Source: Methanoregula sp. (GTDB taxonomy: Archaea > Halobacteriota > Methanomicrobia > Methanomicrobiales > Methanospirillaceae). From it: a stretch of 64,000 nucleotides of DNA. Shown here one piece after another: positions 1-7,866 of the stretch; position 1 is the stretch's first letter, and every line of letters begins with the position of its first letter. The stretch is from positions 310,001-374,000 of the forward strand of contig JBAZQB010000001.1 in the NCBI GenBank assembly GCA_041645435.1. Reading direction: 5' to 3'. Under the pieces are notes generated by a model. It saw only the letters and a list, made by a program, of their open reading frames with translations, was not told the origin of the DNA and ran no database searches. The position numbers and the translations under genes are program-made.

Positions 1-2
1 TC

Positions 3-488
3 GGCACGCCACTTGTAGTGAAAGAACCTTCCACTTCCTTCTCCCTCCGTGTCGAAAAAGTAAGCGATATTGCAGATTTTTTCAAGGTTGCCCACCGGTT
101 CATCAAGATGTCTGACTGGATTGTCGTCCAGCAATATATCGAGAGCAAATATGACTGGAGGATCGGGGTGCTTGATGGTAAACTGCTCTATGCCTGCAAA
201 TACACGATTCCTTCGGTCACGTTCAAGATACAGGCCTCGGTCAATGGTCATATTGTCTATTGCGGGGTTGACAGTGTTCCGCCCGAAGAGGTTCCGCCCC
301 ACGTGATCCAACTGGGGATCGATGCGGGGAATGCCATCGGACGGGGATTGTATGGCGTCGATATAAAAAACAATAACGGCGATGCGTACGTGATTGAAGT
401 GAATGACAACCCGTCGATCGAGAGCGGTGAGGATGATTGTTATCCCCGTGTCTTCGAGACGATTATATCCCATCTTTTTGCAGCGTGA
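3..488 (+). CDS. RimK-type ATP-grasp ligase, C-terminal part (5' end outside window)
   Basis: The frame is open from the window edge, so the start codon lies upstream; the internal GTG at 18 is not a start. What remains looks like the C-terminal half of an ATP-grasp amino-acid ligase of the RimK type: a GTPLVVKEPSTSFS strand with the ATP-contacting Lys, the VVQQYIESKYDWRIGVLDGK segment, and the Mg-binding GVDIKNNNGDAYVIEVNDNP motif with acidic and Asn ligands. Such enzymes activate a carboxylate as acyl phosphate and join it to an amine. The neighbour at 985 is a GCS2-type ligase; RimK/GCS2 pairs are known in bacteria and archaea and are thought to make small peptides or modify peptides. Substrate unknown. 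Confidence 0.75.
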   Translation, partial: GTPLVVKEPSTSFSLRVEKVSDIADFFKVAHRFIKMSDWIVVQQYIESKYDWRIGVLDGKLLYACKYTIPSVTFKIQASVNGHIVYCGVDSVPPEEVPPHVIQLGIDAGNAIGRGLYGVDIKNNNGDAYVIEVNDNPSIESGEDDCYPRVFETIISHLFAA

Positions 489-493
489 TTGTT

Positions 494-970
494 ATGGAAA
501 ACTGGTTACTACGTGCTGAAACGATCTGTATGGAATGCGGCGGTCACTGCTGCGATGAGGCTCATCCCCCGGTATCATCCGCGTGTTGTGAGCGTCTGAC
601 AGCGGCCGGGGTATCCCCCGATGTATTTGAATTCGTCGGGTACAAGCGGTTAAAAACCCGGGAAAATGGTGAATGCGTCCTCTCAAAGAATGGCAAATGC
701 AGTATTCATGCCTTTAAGCCCGAGACCTGCCGGTCAGGACCGTTTACCTTTGATATGAACGGCGACATGATCGCAATTTACCTCAAACATGAGCGGATCT
801 GTCCCATTGTCGGCCTGTTAAAGGAGATACCGGAAGCGTACCGGCAGCAGTATGAGCTTGCAGTCAGGAGTATCACGCACCTCGTTAAGAATCTGACCGA
901 TGACGAGCTTGCGGTGATCTGCCGGATCGAAGAGCCCGAAACCGACAAAGTGGCAGAAATCCCCCGGTAG
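494..970 (+). CDS. YkgJ-like Cys-rich putative metal-binding protein
   Basis: A 158-residue protein. The ATG at 494 is preferred over the in-frame upstream start at 437, which would run into the preceding gene. The N-terminus has CMECGGHCC, followed by a second Cys group (SACC), CVLSKNGKCSIHAFKPETC and a late ERICP. This spacing fits the YkgJ / UPF0153 zinc- or iron-chelating family, whose biochemical role is not established. It lies 5 nt after the ATP-grasp gene and 14 nt before the GCS2 ligase, so the three form one operon. It may be a metallo-partner or modification enzyme of the ligases, which is inference from position only. Confidence 0.75.
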   Translation: MENWLLRAETICMECGGHCCDEAHPPVSSACCERLTAAGVSPDVFEFVGYKRLKTRENGECVLSKNGKCSIHAFKPETCRSGPFTFDMNGDMIAIYLKHERICPIVGLLKEIPEAYRQQYELAVRSITHLVKNLTDDELAVICRIEEPETDKVAEIPR

Positions 971-984
971 GATCATCTCTGATT

Positions 985-2097
985 ATGACGATCGGCACCG
1001 AACACGAGTATTCTATCAACGATAACCGGTTTAATCCCCTGCCCCTATCGGACGAGATTATTAAGACGATATGCGGGAGGTACGAGAGCGAGATCCTCTT
1101 TGGGGATGTGAAACTGGGAAAGGAACTCCAGAAGACCGTGCTCGAGATCATTCCCCGGGTACCTGTGGATACTCTATCGGTTCTCGAATCGCACCTCATG
1201 AGCGGGATCCACAAGTTTTATCGCATATTTCCCGACCAGTACCGGTTGCTGGGCCTGGGGATGCATCCCACCTTACGGCTGGAACAGACGGCTGTCTGGG
1301 ACCATGATGAAGGGGAATATTACGAGATGTATGACCGGCTCTTCAACATACAGCAACATGGCTGGTTAAACATACAGGCACTCCAGATCAACCTGTCCTA
1401 CAGGAATTCAAAGGAGCTCGTCCTGCTTTACAACCGGTTGCGTTGTATCCTCCCCTACCTGATCGCCATTACTGCTTCCTCACCGTTTGTTGAAGGAAAC
1501 CTGACCGGCTCCATGGACAACCGTCTGGTATACTACCGCGAGAACCAGCGGGAAATGCCACGGATCTGCAATGGCATCATTCCGGAAAAGATCCAATCGG
1601 TTGACGATTATCATTCCTCGCAGGAAGAGATCTATGCAGCACTGAAGAAACGTGATGCCGGTATTCTCTGCGAGGAATGGCTGAATTCCAGCGGGGTGAT
1701 CATCCGGTTCTCACGCAAATGCCTTGAGATAAAGGCGCTTGACGAACAGGAATGCATTCATTCGGACATGGCTGTCTGCGCATTTGTCCGTGCCCTTCTC
1801 CGGTGTAAGTCACTCCCGGTTGAAACGGATCAGGATACTCTTATGGCACTCACGGATCAGGTGATCCGGAATGGCACCAGCGGGCTGCGGTCAGACCTTG
1901 ATAAACTGTATGATCTGGCATGGAAACATGCAACCGAGGATGAACGCCAGTATCTCCCGGTGATCCAGCAACGCCTCGGTAAGGGTAGTCTGGCAGAGCT
2001 CATGCGGGATCGTTATAAAATTAATGCAGATCTCTTCCCTGTCCTGTCAGATATGGCGACGTCTTTGCAAAAGAACGAACCATACTTCACCCCATAA
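985..2097 (+). CDS. GCS2-type carboxylate-amine ligase (glutamate-cysteine ligase-like)
   Basis: A 370-residue protein of the glutamine-synthetase-fold GCS2 family. The N-terminal GTEHEYSI motif carries the conserved acidic residues that bind Mg-ATP. The middle has QALQINLSYRN, matching the family's HVHVG-like strand region with His replaced by Gln/Asn, and later SGVIIRFSRKCLEIKALDEQEC resembles the R-x-E-xR-xxD segment of YbdK-like ligases. Family members ligate glutamate or another carboxylate to an amine using ATP. Together with the upstream ATP-grasp gene it forms an amidoligase pair. True glutathione synthesis is unlikely in a methanogen, so a different gamma-glutamyl or peptide product is expected. 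The product is not predictable from sequence. Confidence 0.75.
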   Translation: MTIGTEHEYSINDNRFNPLPLSDEIIKTICGRYESEILFGDVKLGKELQKTVLEIIPRVPVDTLSVLESHLMSGIHKFYRIFPDQYRLLGLGMHPTLRLEQTAVWDHDEGEYYEMYDRLFNIQQHGWLNIQALQINLSYRNSKELVLLYNRLRCILPYLIAITASSPFVEGNLTGSMDNRLVYYRENQREMPRICNGIIPEKIQSVDDYHSSQEEIYAALKKRDAGILCEEWLNSSGVIIRFSRKCLEIKALDEQECIHSDMAVCAFVRALLRCKSLPVETDQDTLMALTDQVIRNGTSGLRSDLDKLYDLAWKHATEDERQYLPVIQQRLGKGSLAELMRDRYKINADLFPVLSDMATSLQKNEPYFTP

Positions 2098-2167
2098 TTC
2101 GATAACGGTCTGTAATCACAACACTTAATACCACAATGCATGTATCCATTGGTTGAGTGAGGGGGAC

Positions 2168-4246
2168 ATGTCGCGTCAACTGGTTTCAGAGGCACAGGGG
2201 TATGAAATTTTACAGAAAATGGGCGTACCGATTCCCCGGTATGCACTTGCCACTTCCATTACTGAGGCAGTTTCTGCTGCTGAAAAAACGGGATTTCCCC
2301 TGGTACTGAAAGTTGTCTCTCCCCAGATCGTCCACAAGAGTGATGCCGGCGGGGTGATCACCGGTATCCGGAATAAAGAAGTGCTGCTTGGCGCATATGA
2401 CAAGCTCCTCACCAATGTCCGAACCTATAATCCGTCAGCAACAATTGAAGGGATCATGGTCGAGCAGCAGCTCGAGAAGGGACTGGAGATCATTATTGGC
2501 GGGAGGATCGATCCGGCGTTTGGAAAAGTGATCACTATCGGTATGGGCGGGACTCTGGTCGAACTGATAAAAGATGTATCACTACGGGTGCTCCCGGTCA
2601 CGGCTACGGATATCAATGCCATGCTCCATGAGCTGAACGGGTACCGGTTGATCAAGGGGTTCCGCAACGAACCCCCCCGTGACAAGGAAGCACTGGTAAA
2701 CCTTATCGACACCATTGCACATTTTTTTATGGAGAGCACTGATATCGTGGAATTCGATATCAATCCGGTCTTTCTCTATGAGCACGGGCTGTGTGCGGTG
2801 GATGCCCGGTTCTATACGGATGACACCCCCCTTCCTGTGAAACCGGAACCCGTCCGGCCACTACCCAAAGAACTGCTCCATATCAAATCCATCGCATTGA
2901 TCGGTGCTTCTGCTGAACCCAACAAGGTAGGCTATGCGGTACTTCGCAATCTTCTCTCGTTTCCCGGAACACTCTACCCGGTAAATCCGAAACACCATAT
3001 GATCCTTGGCCGCACCACCTATCCTTCACTTACCTCCCTTCCCGGCCCGGTCGATGTTGCAATCGTGATTGTCCCGGCAAAGGTTGTCCCTTCGATAGTA
3101 GAAGAAGCAGGAAAGAAAGGGATATCTCTTGTCGTGATCATCTCCTCAGGATTCCGGGAGAGTGGGCCTGTGGGAAGTGAACTGGAAGATCGTGTCATTT
3201 CCCTTGCAAAACAATACAATATCCGGATTATGGGTCCCAACTGCCTGGGGCTCATGTTCCCGCACCAGGGGATCAATTCCACCTTTGATCCGGTCTCTCC
3301 AAAACCCGGAAATCTTGCCTTCCTGTCCCAGAGCGGGGCGATTATCACAACCATGGTGGACTGGAGTCTGCCCGAAGAGATTGGGTTTTCTGAAGTGATC
3401 AGTGTCGGCAACCAGGCAGATCTCACCTTTGAAGATTATATCCTCTTTGCTGCTGATGATCCGGACACAAAAGCCATCATCATGTACGTAGAGCAGATCC
3501 GCAACGGCAGACGTTTCATGGAGATCGTGCGGCAGGTCACACCAAAAATGCCGGTTGTGGCAATAAAAGCCGGTTCATCGAAAATTGGCCAGATGACTGC
3601 TGCATCCCATACGGGTTCCCTTGCGGGCAGTTACGATGTATACCAGGCAGCCTTCTGGCAATCCGGTGTAATCCCTGCGCGATCGATGCGGGAGGCATTC
3701 CAGACCGCCCAACTCCTCGCATCGGAAGGGTATCCCAAAGGTATCCGTGCAATTGTGATCAGCAATGCGGGGGGTTTTGCGGTCCTGTCTTCCGATTACG
3801 CAGACATAATGGGTATTGAGATGGTGGAGATTCCCCCGGCGGTAATCAAAGAACTGGACTCCATCCTGCCCGTAGACTGGAACCGGCGCAACCCCATCGA
3901 CATGGTCGGTGATGCAAGCGCAGACCGGTTCGCCCGTACATTCGATGTGATGATCCGTAACCAGGATCTCTGGGATATCGCTTTTATTATCGCAGTCCCA
4001 TCGGCTATTTCCGATCCGATCCGCGTTGCCAATGAGCTGGTCCGGTTCTCAAAAAGCACGCACAAGATGATTGTCGGGTGCATGATCGGTGGCGATTCGA
4101 TGAAGACCCCCTTGCGGATATTGAGGGATTCCGGCATCCCCAACTTCCCGGATCTTGAAGATGCATTCAAAGCAGTAGGCAACATCTGCCGGCACATCTG
4201 CTGGGAAGAGTTCCACGGGCGCCGGTGCAGTACAGATAACCGGTAA
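2168..4246 (+). CDS. Acetate/acyl-CoA ligase (ADP-forming), fused beta-alpha
   Basis: Fusion enzyme of about 692 residues. The ATG at 2168 follows GAGGGGG and is preferred over TTG at 2153. Residues about 1-225 are an ATP-grasp_5 domain (GFPLVLKVVSPQIVHKSDAGG, later VEFDINPVFLYE). From about 240 comes a Rossmann CoA-binding domain (IALIGASAEPNKVGYAVLRN), then succinyl-CoA-ligase-like domains with GPNCLGLMF and the phospho-histidine motif ASHTGSLAGS. The enzyme would interconvert an acyl-CoA, ADP and phosphate with acid, CoA and ATP. The ATP-grasp part comes first, whereas in many fused archaeal homologues the CoA-binding part comes first. It has its own intergenic region and is probably monocistronic. 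The acyl substrate (acetate, aryl or branched) cannot be told. Confidence 0.85.
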   Translation: MSRQLVSEAQGYEILQKMGVPIPRYALATSITEAVSAAEKTGFPLVLKVVSPQIVHKSDAGGVITGIRNKEVLLGAYDKLLTNVRTYNPSATIEGIMVEQQLEKGLEIIIGGRIDPAFGKVITIGMGGTLVELIKDVSLRVLPVTATDINAMLHELNGYRLIKGFRNEPPRDKEALVNLIDTIAHFFMESTDIVEFDINPVFLYEHGLCAVDARFYTDDTPLPVKPEPVRPLPKELLHIKSIALIGASAEPNKVGYAVLRNLLSFPGTLYPVNPKHHMILGRTTYPSLTSLPGPVDVAIVIVPAKVVPSIVEEAGKKGISLVVIISSGFRESGPVGSELEDRVISLAKQYNIRIMGPNCLGLMFPHQGINSTFDPVSPKPGNLAFLSQSGAIITTMVDWSLPEEIGFSEVISVGNQADLTFEDYILFAADDPDTKAIIMYVEQIRNGRRFMEIVRQVTPKMPVVAIKAGSSKIGQMTAASHTGSLAGSYDVYQAAFWQSGVIPARSMREAFQTAQLLASEGYPKGIRAIVISNAGGFAVLSSDYADIMGIEMVEIPPAVIKELDSILPVDWNRRNPIDMVGDASADRFARTFDVMIRNQDLWDIAFIIAVPSAISDPIRVANELVRFSKSTHKMIVGCMIGGDSMKTPLRILRDSGIPNFPDLEDAFKAVGNICRHICWEEFHGRRCSTDNR

Positions 4247-4264
4247 ACGTGCTGTCCATCACCA

Positions 4265-5944
4265 TTATAACGTAATCTTTTTCAAGATCTGCCCGTTCCG
4301 GAAGATGGTGATCACGCCGCCGCTCTGGGAGACGACGATACCCACCGTTTTTGTAACCTGCGTAATGGCCGCAACCGAGTTATGCCGTGTCCCCATCCCC
4401 GGGGGGAGTTTGACACTGCTCGTGTCGACGGTAATGTAACGTCCCACAGATTCGACAAAACCATCCCCGGTAATGATAAACGCTCCGTCAAGCTGGGCCA
4501 GGGCCTTGATATTTTCCTTGAGCTCAGGATTCATGATACGGCGGGCTTCCGGGCTATGTCCTTCGAACGGATTTAAGATGATCTGGCGGGACTTTTCCAG
4601 CACGTTTTTGGTATCGCCAATGAGAAATGTTGTCCCTACCGGTTTTCCTTCCCGTCCTTCAATAGAGATCTCCGTGCAGATGTGAAAGACTGCATCAAAG
4701 ACTTCTTCTTTTACATCGCTGTCTGCTACTACGAGGTCTTTCCAGGTATCCGTACTGATTCGCACAACGCCATCCCTTTTACGGTCCGTGATATCATTAC
4801 CGATACAGAGAATCTCTACAATATGCCCCTTCTCGTCGCGGATGGCTTTATTGATCCAGGCGATCCACACCCGGTCACCGTTGCGCCGGACATTTTCATT
4901 CACGTTGACGGCATATCCTTCGGCATTGAAACCCAGATCATCTGCCATCATGGAGAGATCATTACCCGAACGGGTCTTTGCCGGAATGATCGTGCTGTTG
5001 ACGTTCTTTCCAATCACTTCATCGCTGGTATAATCAAAGAAGGTGAGTGCATAGTGATTGAAGAACGTGATAATACCCTGCATGTCCATCCGTATGATGA
5101 TACTCTGGGTGTTCTGGATAACTTCGCGGTACTTTGCCTCACTCTCTTTTAATGCGTCGGCAATCTTCTGTTTTTCTGAAATATCGGTTACGACAAATGT
5201 TCCGCCTTTACAGATGTCGCGGGTGTCGAGAGGCAGCACCTGAAGCTGGCATGCAATGGTTTTTTTATCTTTTTTCACAAAGAGGCACGTCGCGTGGGAA
5301 ACTCCCTGTGCATCCCGTTTGATCTGCAGTTCCCGGGAGATAAGATCAAAATCTTCAGGAGATGAGAGAAATGCCCGGAGATCTTTTCCCACCAACTGCG
5401 ACTCATCATACCCGAGAATAGCAGGGAACTGGCGGTTCACCCATTCGATGATGCCATTGCGTGCCTGGAAGATACCCAGCGGGGTTGCAGAGAGGATGGC
5501 GGCAAGCTGTTCATTCTGCGCCTTGATCTCGCGTTCGGATCTCTTGCGCAGCATGGTCTGCTTGATCAGGTTGACCATCTCAAAAAGTTGCGGCCGGAGA
5601 TCACCTGTTTTCGGAAAGGCAATCTCAGTTCCGTGGGCAACTTCCATAACGGCAACCTTACCCGAGCTTCTCCTGCCGAGCAGGATAACCGGGGTTACAT
5701 TTCCCACGGATTTGAGATACTTGATGAACTCGATCCCGTTCATATCCGAGACAAATTCAATGCCATTCACATCCGGCTGCTGCTCGTACGCAACGATAAC
5801 ATCGTAATTGCGGCCTTTAAGTTTTTCAATGGCCTGTTTTATGGTATGGGCATTATCGATCTTGATCTCCCCGGTCTTTTCTAAAAACGAGCGCACTTGT
5901 GCAAAAAGATCCGTATTGTCATCGACAAACAAAACAGAGATCAT
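4265..5944 (-). CDS. Receiver-PAS-PAS-diadenylate cyclase (DAC/DisA_N) protein
   Basis: The start is the ATG at 5944, preceded by GGGAGAT with a TATA-like box at 6002-6011. The longer in-frame ORF would overlap the upstream gene. Of about 559 residues, about 1-120 form a response-regulator receiver (VLFVDDN, phospho-acceptor Asp region DVIVAYEQQP, VILLGRRS). Two PAS domains follow (LPLDTRDICKGGTFVVTDIS ends the first; the second spans EVIQNTQSIIIRMDMQG to ITDRKRDG). The last about 165 residues are a diadenylate cyclase domain with the two signature motifs LDGAFIITGDG and GTRHNS. The product would be cyclic di-AMP made from two ATP, under control of phosphorylation and/or a PAS ligand. The usual RHR/RHT motif reads RHN, so activity should be tested. 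No cognate kinase is adjacent. Confidence 0.8.
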   Translation of the reverse strand: MISVLFVDDNTDLFAQVRSFLEKTGEIKIDNAHTIKQAIEKLKGRNYDVIVAYEQQPDVNGIEFVSDMNGIEFIKYLKSVGNVTPVILLGRRSSGKVAVMEVAHGTEIAFPKTGDLRPQLFEMVNLIKQTMLRKRSEREIKAQNEQLAAILSATPLGIFQARNGIIEWVNRQFPAILGYDESQLVGKDLRAFLSSPEDFDLISRELQIKRDAQGVSHATCLFVKKDKKTIACQLQVLPLDTRDICKGGTFVVTDISEKQKIADALKESEAKYREVIQNTQSIIIRMDMQGIITFFNHYALTFFDYTSDEVIGKNVNSTIIPAKTRSGNDLSMMADDLGFNAEGYAVNVNENVRRNGDRVWIAWINKAIRDEKGHIVEILCIGNDITDRKRDGVVRISTDTWKDLVVADSDVKEEVFDAVFHICTEISIEGREGKPVGTTFLIGDTKNVLEKSRQIILNPFEGHSPEARRIMNPELKENIKALAQLDGAFIITGDGFVESVGRYITVDTSSVKLPPGMGTRHNSVAAITQVTKTVGIVVSQSGGVITIFRNGQILKKITL

Positions 5945-6001
5945 CGGGCATCTCCCGGAGAAAATTGCGTTGAATTCACTACTAAGAGGTGGATGGCTGA
6001 A

Positions 6002-6011
6002 TGATAAATAG
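6002..6011 (-). promoter_or_regulatory. TATA-like box for the diadenylate cyclase gene
   Basis: On the minus strand the sequence reads CTATTTATCA, about 58-67 nt upstream of the chosen start at 5944. It lies inside the N-terminal extension of the longer ORF, which supports the shorter start. Confidence 0.4.
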
Positions 6012-6095
6012 TTGTTGAGAATGGCGCACCGGGAAGGGTCGGGAAAAACAGAGGGGCTGAAAACGATGAGCGGATAAAAGGATAAACCGGTGATT

Positions 6096-6599
6096 TCAGG
6101 AATCCGGTACTTCTTCCAAATCATCGTCAGATTCCATGTCAATCTCCTCTTCAATACTATTTTCCTCGTATATCCACCATCCGATTATGAGGATAATGGG
6201 GACCCCGATGGGAATGGCAAAACCGCCCTGGAACCGGCATAAAGCGGATACCCCCAGAATGATCCCTCCGCCGATAGTAAAAAAAGAAGCGTTTTTGAGC
6301 ATCGAAGATCTTTCATCACTATAAGCGTAAATCGTGGTGAGAAGACCGACAAAAAGAATTATTGATCCCATTGTCCATAAGCAGGCTGCAGCAATGTTGA
6401 ATAATCCCGTATTCTGGCCAAAATAAATATAGGAAATATCCTGGTAACCAAAAACCAGGCAGTTCCCCAATTCTGATTGCTGAAAACGGAAAAATGCCCA
6501 CTGTACATTGACCAGCAGCCAGTTCCCCCACATGTAGATGTTGAGGGGGATCAAAAAAATCAGGCACTGGAATAGCAATGAAGTCCGGTATTTATCCAT
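6096..6599 (-). CDS. Small integral membrane protein, four predicted helices
   Basis: A 167-residue protein that I do not recognise. Hydrophobic segments lie at about residues 9-30, 68-92, 103-120 and 124-143, so about four membrane helices are expected. The C-terminal tail is strongly acidic (EENSIEEEIDMESDDDLEE) and would be cytoplasmic or exposed. There are aromatic clusters around the first loop (WGNWLLVNVQWAFFRFQ). It is on the same strand as the diadenylate cyclase gene that starts 151 nt downstream. No motif suggests an enzyme, and a role near c-di-AMP signalling would be pure guesswork. Confidence 0.6.
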   Translation of the reverse strand: MDKYRTSLLFQCLIFLIPLNIYMWGNWLLVNVQWAFFRFQQSELGNCLVFGYQDISYIYFGQNTGLFNIAAACLWTMGSIILFVGLLTTIYAYSDERSSMLKNASFFTIGGGIILGVSALCRFQGGFAIPIGVPIILIIGWWIYEENSIEEEIDMESDDDLEEVPDS

Positions 6600-6696
6600 A
6601 ATAACCCCTGTGCCATAAGGAACATCGCTGTTTTTTGCCAGTCAGATTAATCATACCTGCAAAAAAGCAAATTGTCAGAAAAATATTAGTTGAAAT

Positions 6697-7059
6697 TTAT
6701 TCCTCGGTATGCTGGACGATCGCCAGCTGGTACATCCAGTCCATGAGCGGGTGGCATTCTTCGACAACGCACTCCAGCTCGCAACCGATACACGGGATTA
6801 ATTCATCTCCTGCCAGCAGGTCGGAGGGATTGACCGGCATCTGCCGGGCTTTAAGGAGGTAGGTCTTGATCCCGTCCTTTTTGAATTCGATCCGGTCGAT
6901 GAGTTCGCCCTCTTCGAGTTTCTTGACAATACGCGAGCACTTCCGGCTATCAACACCCAGCTCTTTCCAGAGCTCGCTCTGAAGAACGCCTTCAGGTTTT
7001 GACTGAATTAGTTTCAGTGCTTCATCAACAGGATCGTCCACAGTTCCACCTTTGATCAT
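6697..7059 (-). CDS. Winged-helix transcriptional regulator with C-terminal Cys cluster
   Basis: A 120-residue protein. Residues about 8-70 form a winged helix of the MarR/Lrp-like type (LQSELWKELGVDSRKCSRIVKKLEEGELIDRI, then a beta wing). The C-terminal third has CIGCELECVVEEC, a compact Cys group able to bind zinc or an Fe-S centre, so the regulator may be metal- or redox-responsive. It starts 1 nt after the stop of the Lsm gene, so the two are cotranscribed, an arrangement that suggests a housekeeping or RNA-linked role. The start ATG at 7059 is unambiguous. Its targets are unknown. Confidence 0.75.
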   Translation of the reverse strand: MIKGGTVDDPVDEALKLIQSKPEGVLQSELWKELGVDSRKCSRIVKKLEEGELIDRIEFKKDGIKTYLLKARQMPVNPSDLLAGDELIPCIGCELECVVEECHPLMDWMYQLAIVQHTEE

Positions 7060-7060
7060 T

Positions 7061-7297
7061 TCAGATAACCGGTGCGATGGTCAGGATATTGTTGCCCCGG
7101 ATTACAACGGTTCCAAGGCTCCTGCCCCGCTGGTTATCTACAAACTCGATCGTCTCGTCCATGTGGATATTGAGATACTCATCCACAGCAACGAGACGGC
7201 CCTGCAGTTTCCTGCCTTCGTCTTTGATCTCTACGGATATTTTTGAATCCACAAGCGCAAACACTTTTTTTATCGGCAAAACAATTCCGTTAACCAT
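7061..7297 (-). CDS. Sm-like (Lsm) RNA-binding protein
   Basis: A 78-residue protein with the Sm fold. The Sm1 region is ISVEIKDEGRKLQGRLVAVDEYLNIHMDE and the Sm2 motif is VVIRGNNILTI. Archaeal Lsm proteins form hexameric or heptameric rings that bind U-rich RNA and act in RNA processing or as chaperones. The length is typical of the family. A TATA-like element sits at 7321-7329, so the mRNA may have almost no leader. It is the first gene of a two-gene unit with the winged-helix gene downstream. Confidence 0.9.
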   Translation of the reverse strand: MVNGIVLPIKKVFALVDSKISVEIKDEGRKLQGRLVAVDEYLNIHMDETIEFVDNQRGRSLGTVVIRGNNILTIAPVI

Positions 7298-7320
7298 CTG
7301 CCCTAATTTGGGATGTAAGA

Positions 7321-7329
7321 TAATTAAAG
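7321..7329 (-). promoter_or_regulatory. TATA-like box of the lsm operon
   Basis: The minus strand reads CTTTAATTA, 24-32 nt before the ATG at 7297. That is the usual archaeal TATA-to-start distance, so the transcript would be leaderless or nearly so. Confidence 0.4.
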
Positions 7330-7440
7330 TTTGCTCATTGCACCGGTCCTTTGAGCTGTACGTACGTGTCCATGAGCAATAGAGAGAGGAAAATACTGCT
7401 GCAAAAACGAATGGGTAAGTGATAGCGAATCAAAAAAAAA

Positions 7441-7860
7441 TTGCATTGTAGAAACAGGCATGAACGGGAGTTCACACCCGAACCATGAAAAACAAGTTTG
7501 TGATATTCCCCCGCCTCAGGGCCTCTCTTCAGGCACGGCGGGGCAAGGAGGTTTTAGAATATTTAGACCTCAAACGCCGCGGGGGCGCCCCGTCGGGGGC
7601 GGCGACGTTCATCATTACCGGGGGTATGGGGGTCTCAACCCCCATTATCATATCTTGAGAACACGATTTTCATATGAAACCTTTTTTCACGTAATATATT
7701 GCCCCCCCTCTTGCGCCACCAGTCCCCCGTTGGGGGACGGGCGCAGTGCGATAGACCGAGTAAGGTTACAGGTAATACGTTTCGCAATAGGGGGTGCCCC
7801 AGTGGCGGGGGCAAAGCCCCAGGGAGCGTCAGAGTTTTCTAAATGATTTCTCCAGAGCAA
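7441..7860 (+). mobile_element. MITE-like element, copy A (420 bp, carries a nested insertion)
   Basis: The left end TTGCATTGTAGAAA and right end TTTCTCCAGAGCAA are imperfect inverted repeats of each other. The core from about 7681 to the right end is clearly homologous to copies at 11364-11617 (inverted) and 22057-22256. The core contains the hairpin GTCCCCC-GTT-GGGGGAC (7722-7738) and a second GC-rich stem near 7806. It is flanked by A-runs, compatible with insertion into an A-tract. Compared with copy C, about 225 bp are inserted just inside the left end. No transposase is encoded; the 128-codon open frame here has no family resemblance. It lies between the fbp aldolase/phosphatase 3' end and the lsm promoter. 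Confidence 0.75.
7456..7680 (+). mobile_element. Nested insertion inside MITE copy A
   Basis: In copy C the left terminus runs straight into the T-rich start of the core. In copy A about 225 bp intervene and are bounded by a 5-bp direct repeat GAAAC (7451-7455 and 7676-7680), as expected for a target duplication. The insert is rich in GC hairpins (for example around 7582-7606 and 7618-7648) and has no convincing ORF. Its termini show only a weak inverted match (ATGAA / TTCAT). It could instead be the ancestral long form from which B and C were deleted. Confidence 0.4.
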
Positions 7861-7866
7861 AAAAGA

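Noticed and set aside
7460..7846. 128-codon plus-strand frame within MITE copy A, and its counterpart at 22103-22360
   Set aside because: The frames are not conserved between copies, and the differences between copies follow RNA/DNA stems rather than codons. No start signal.
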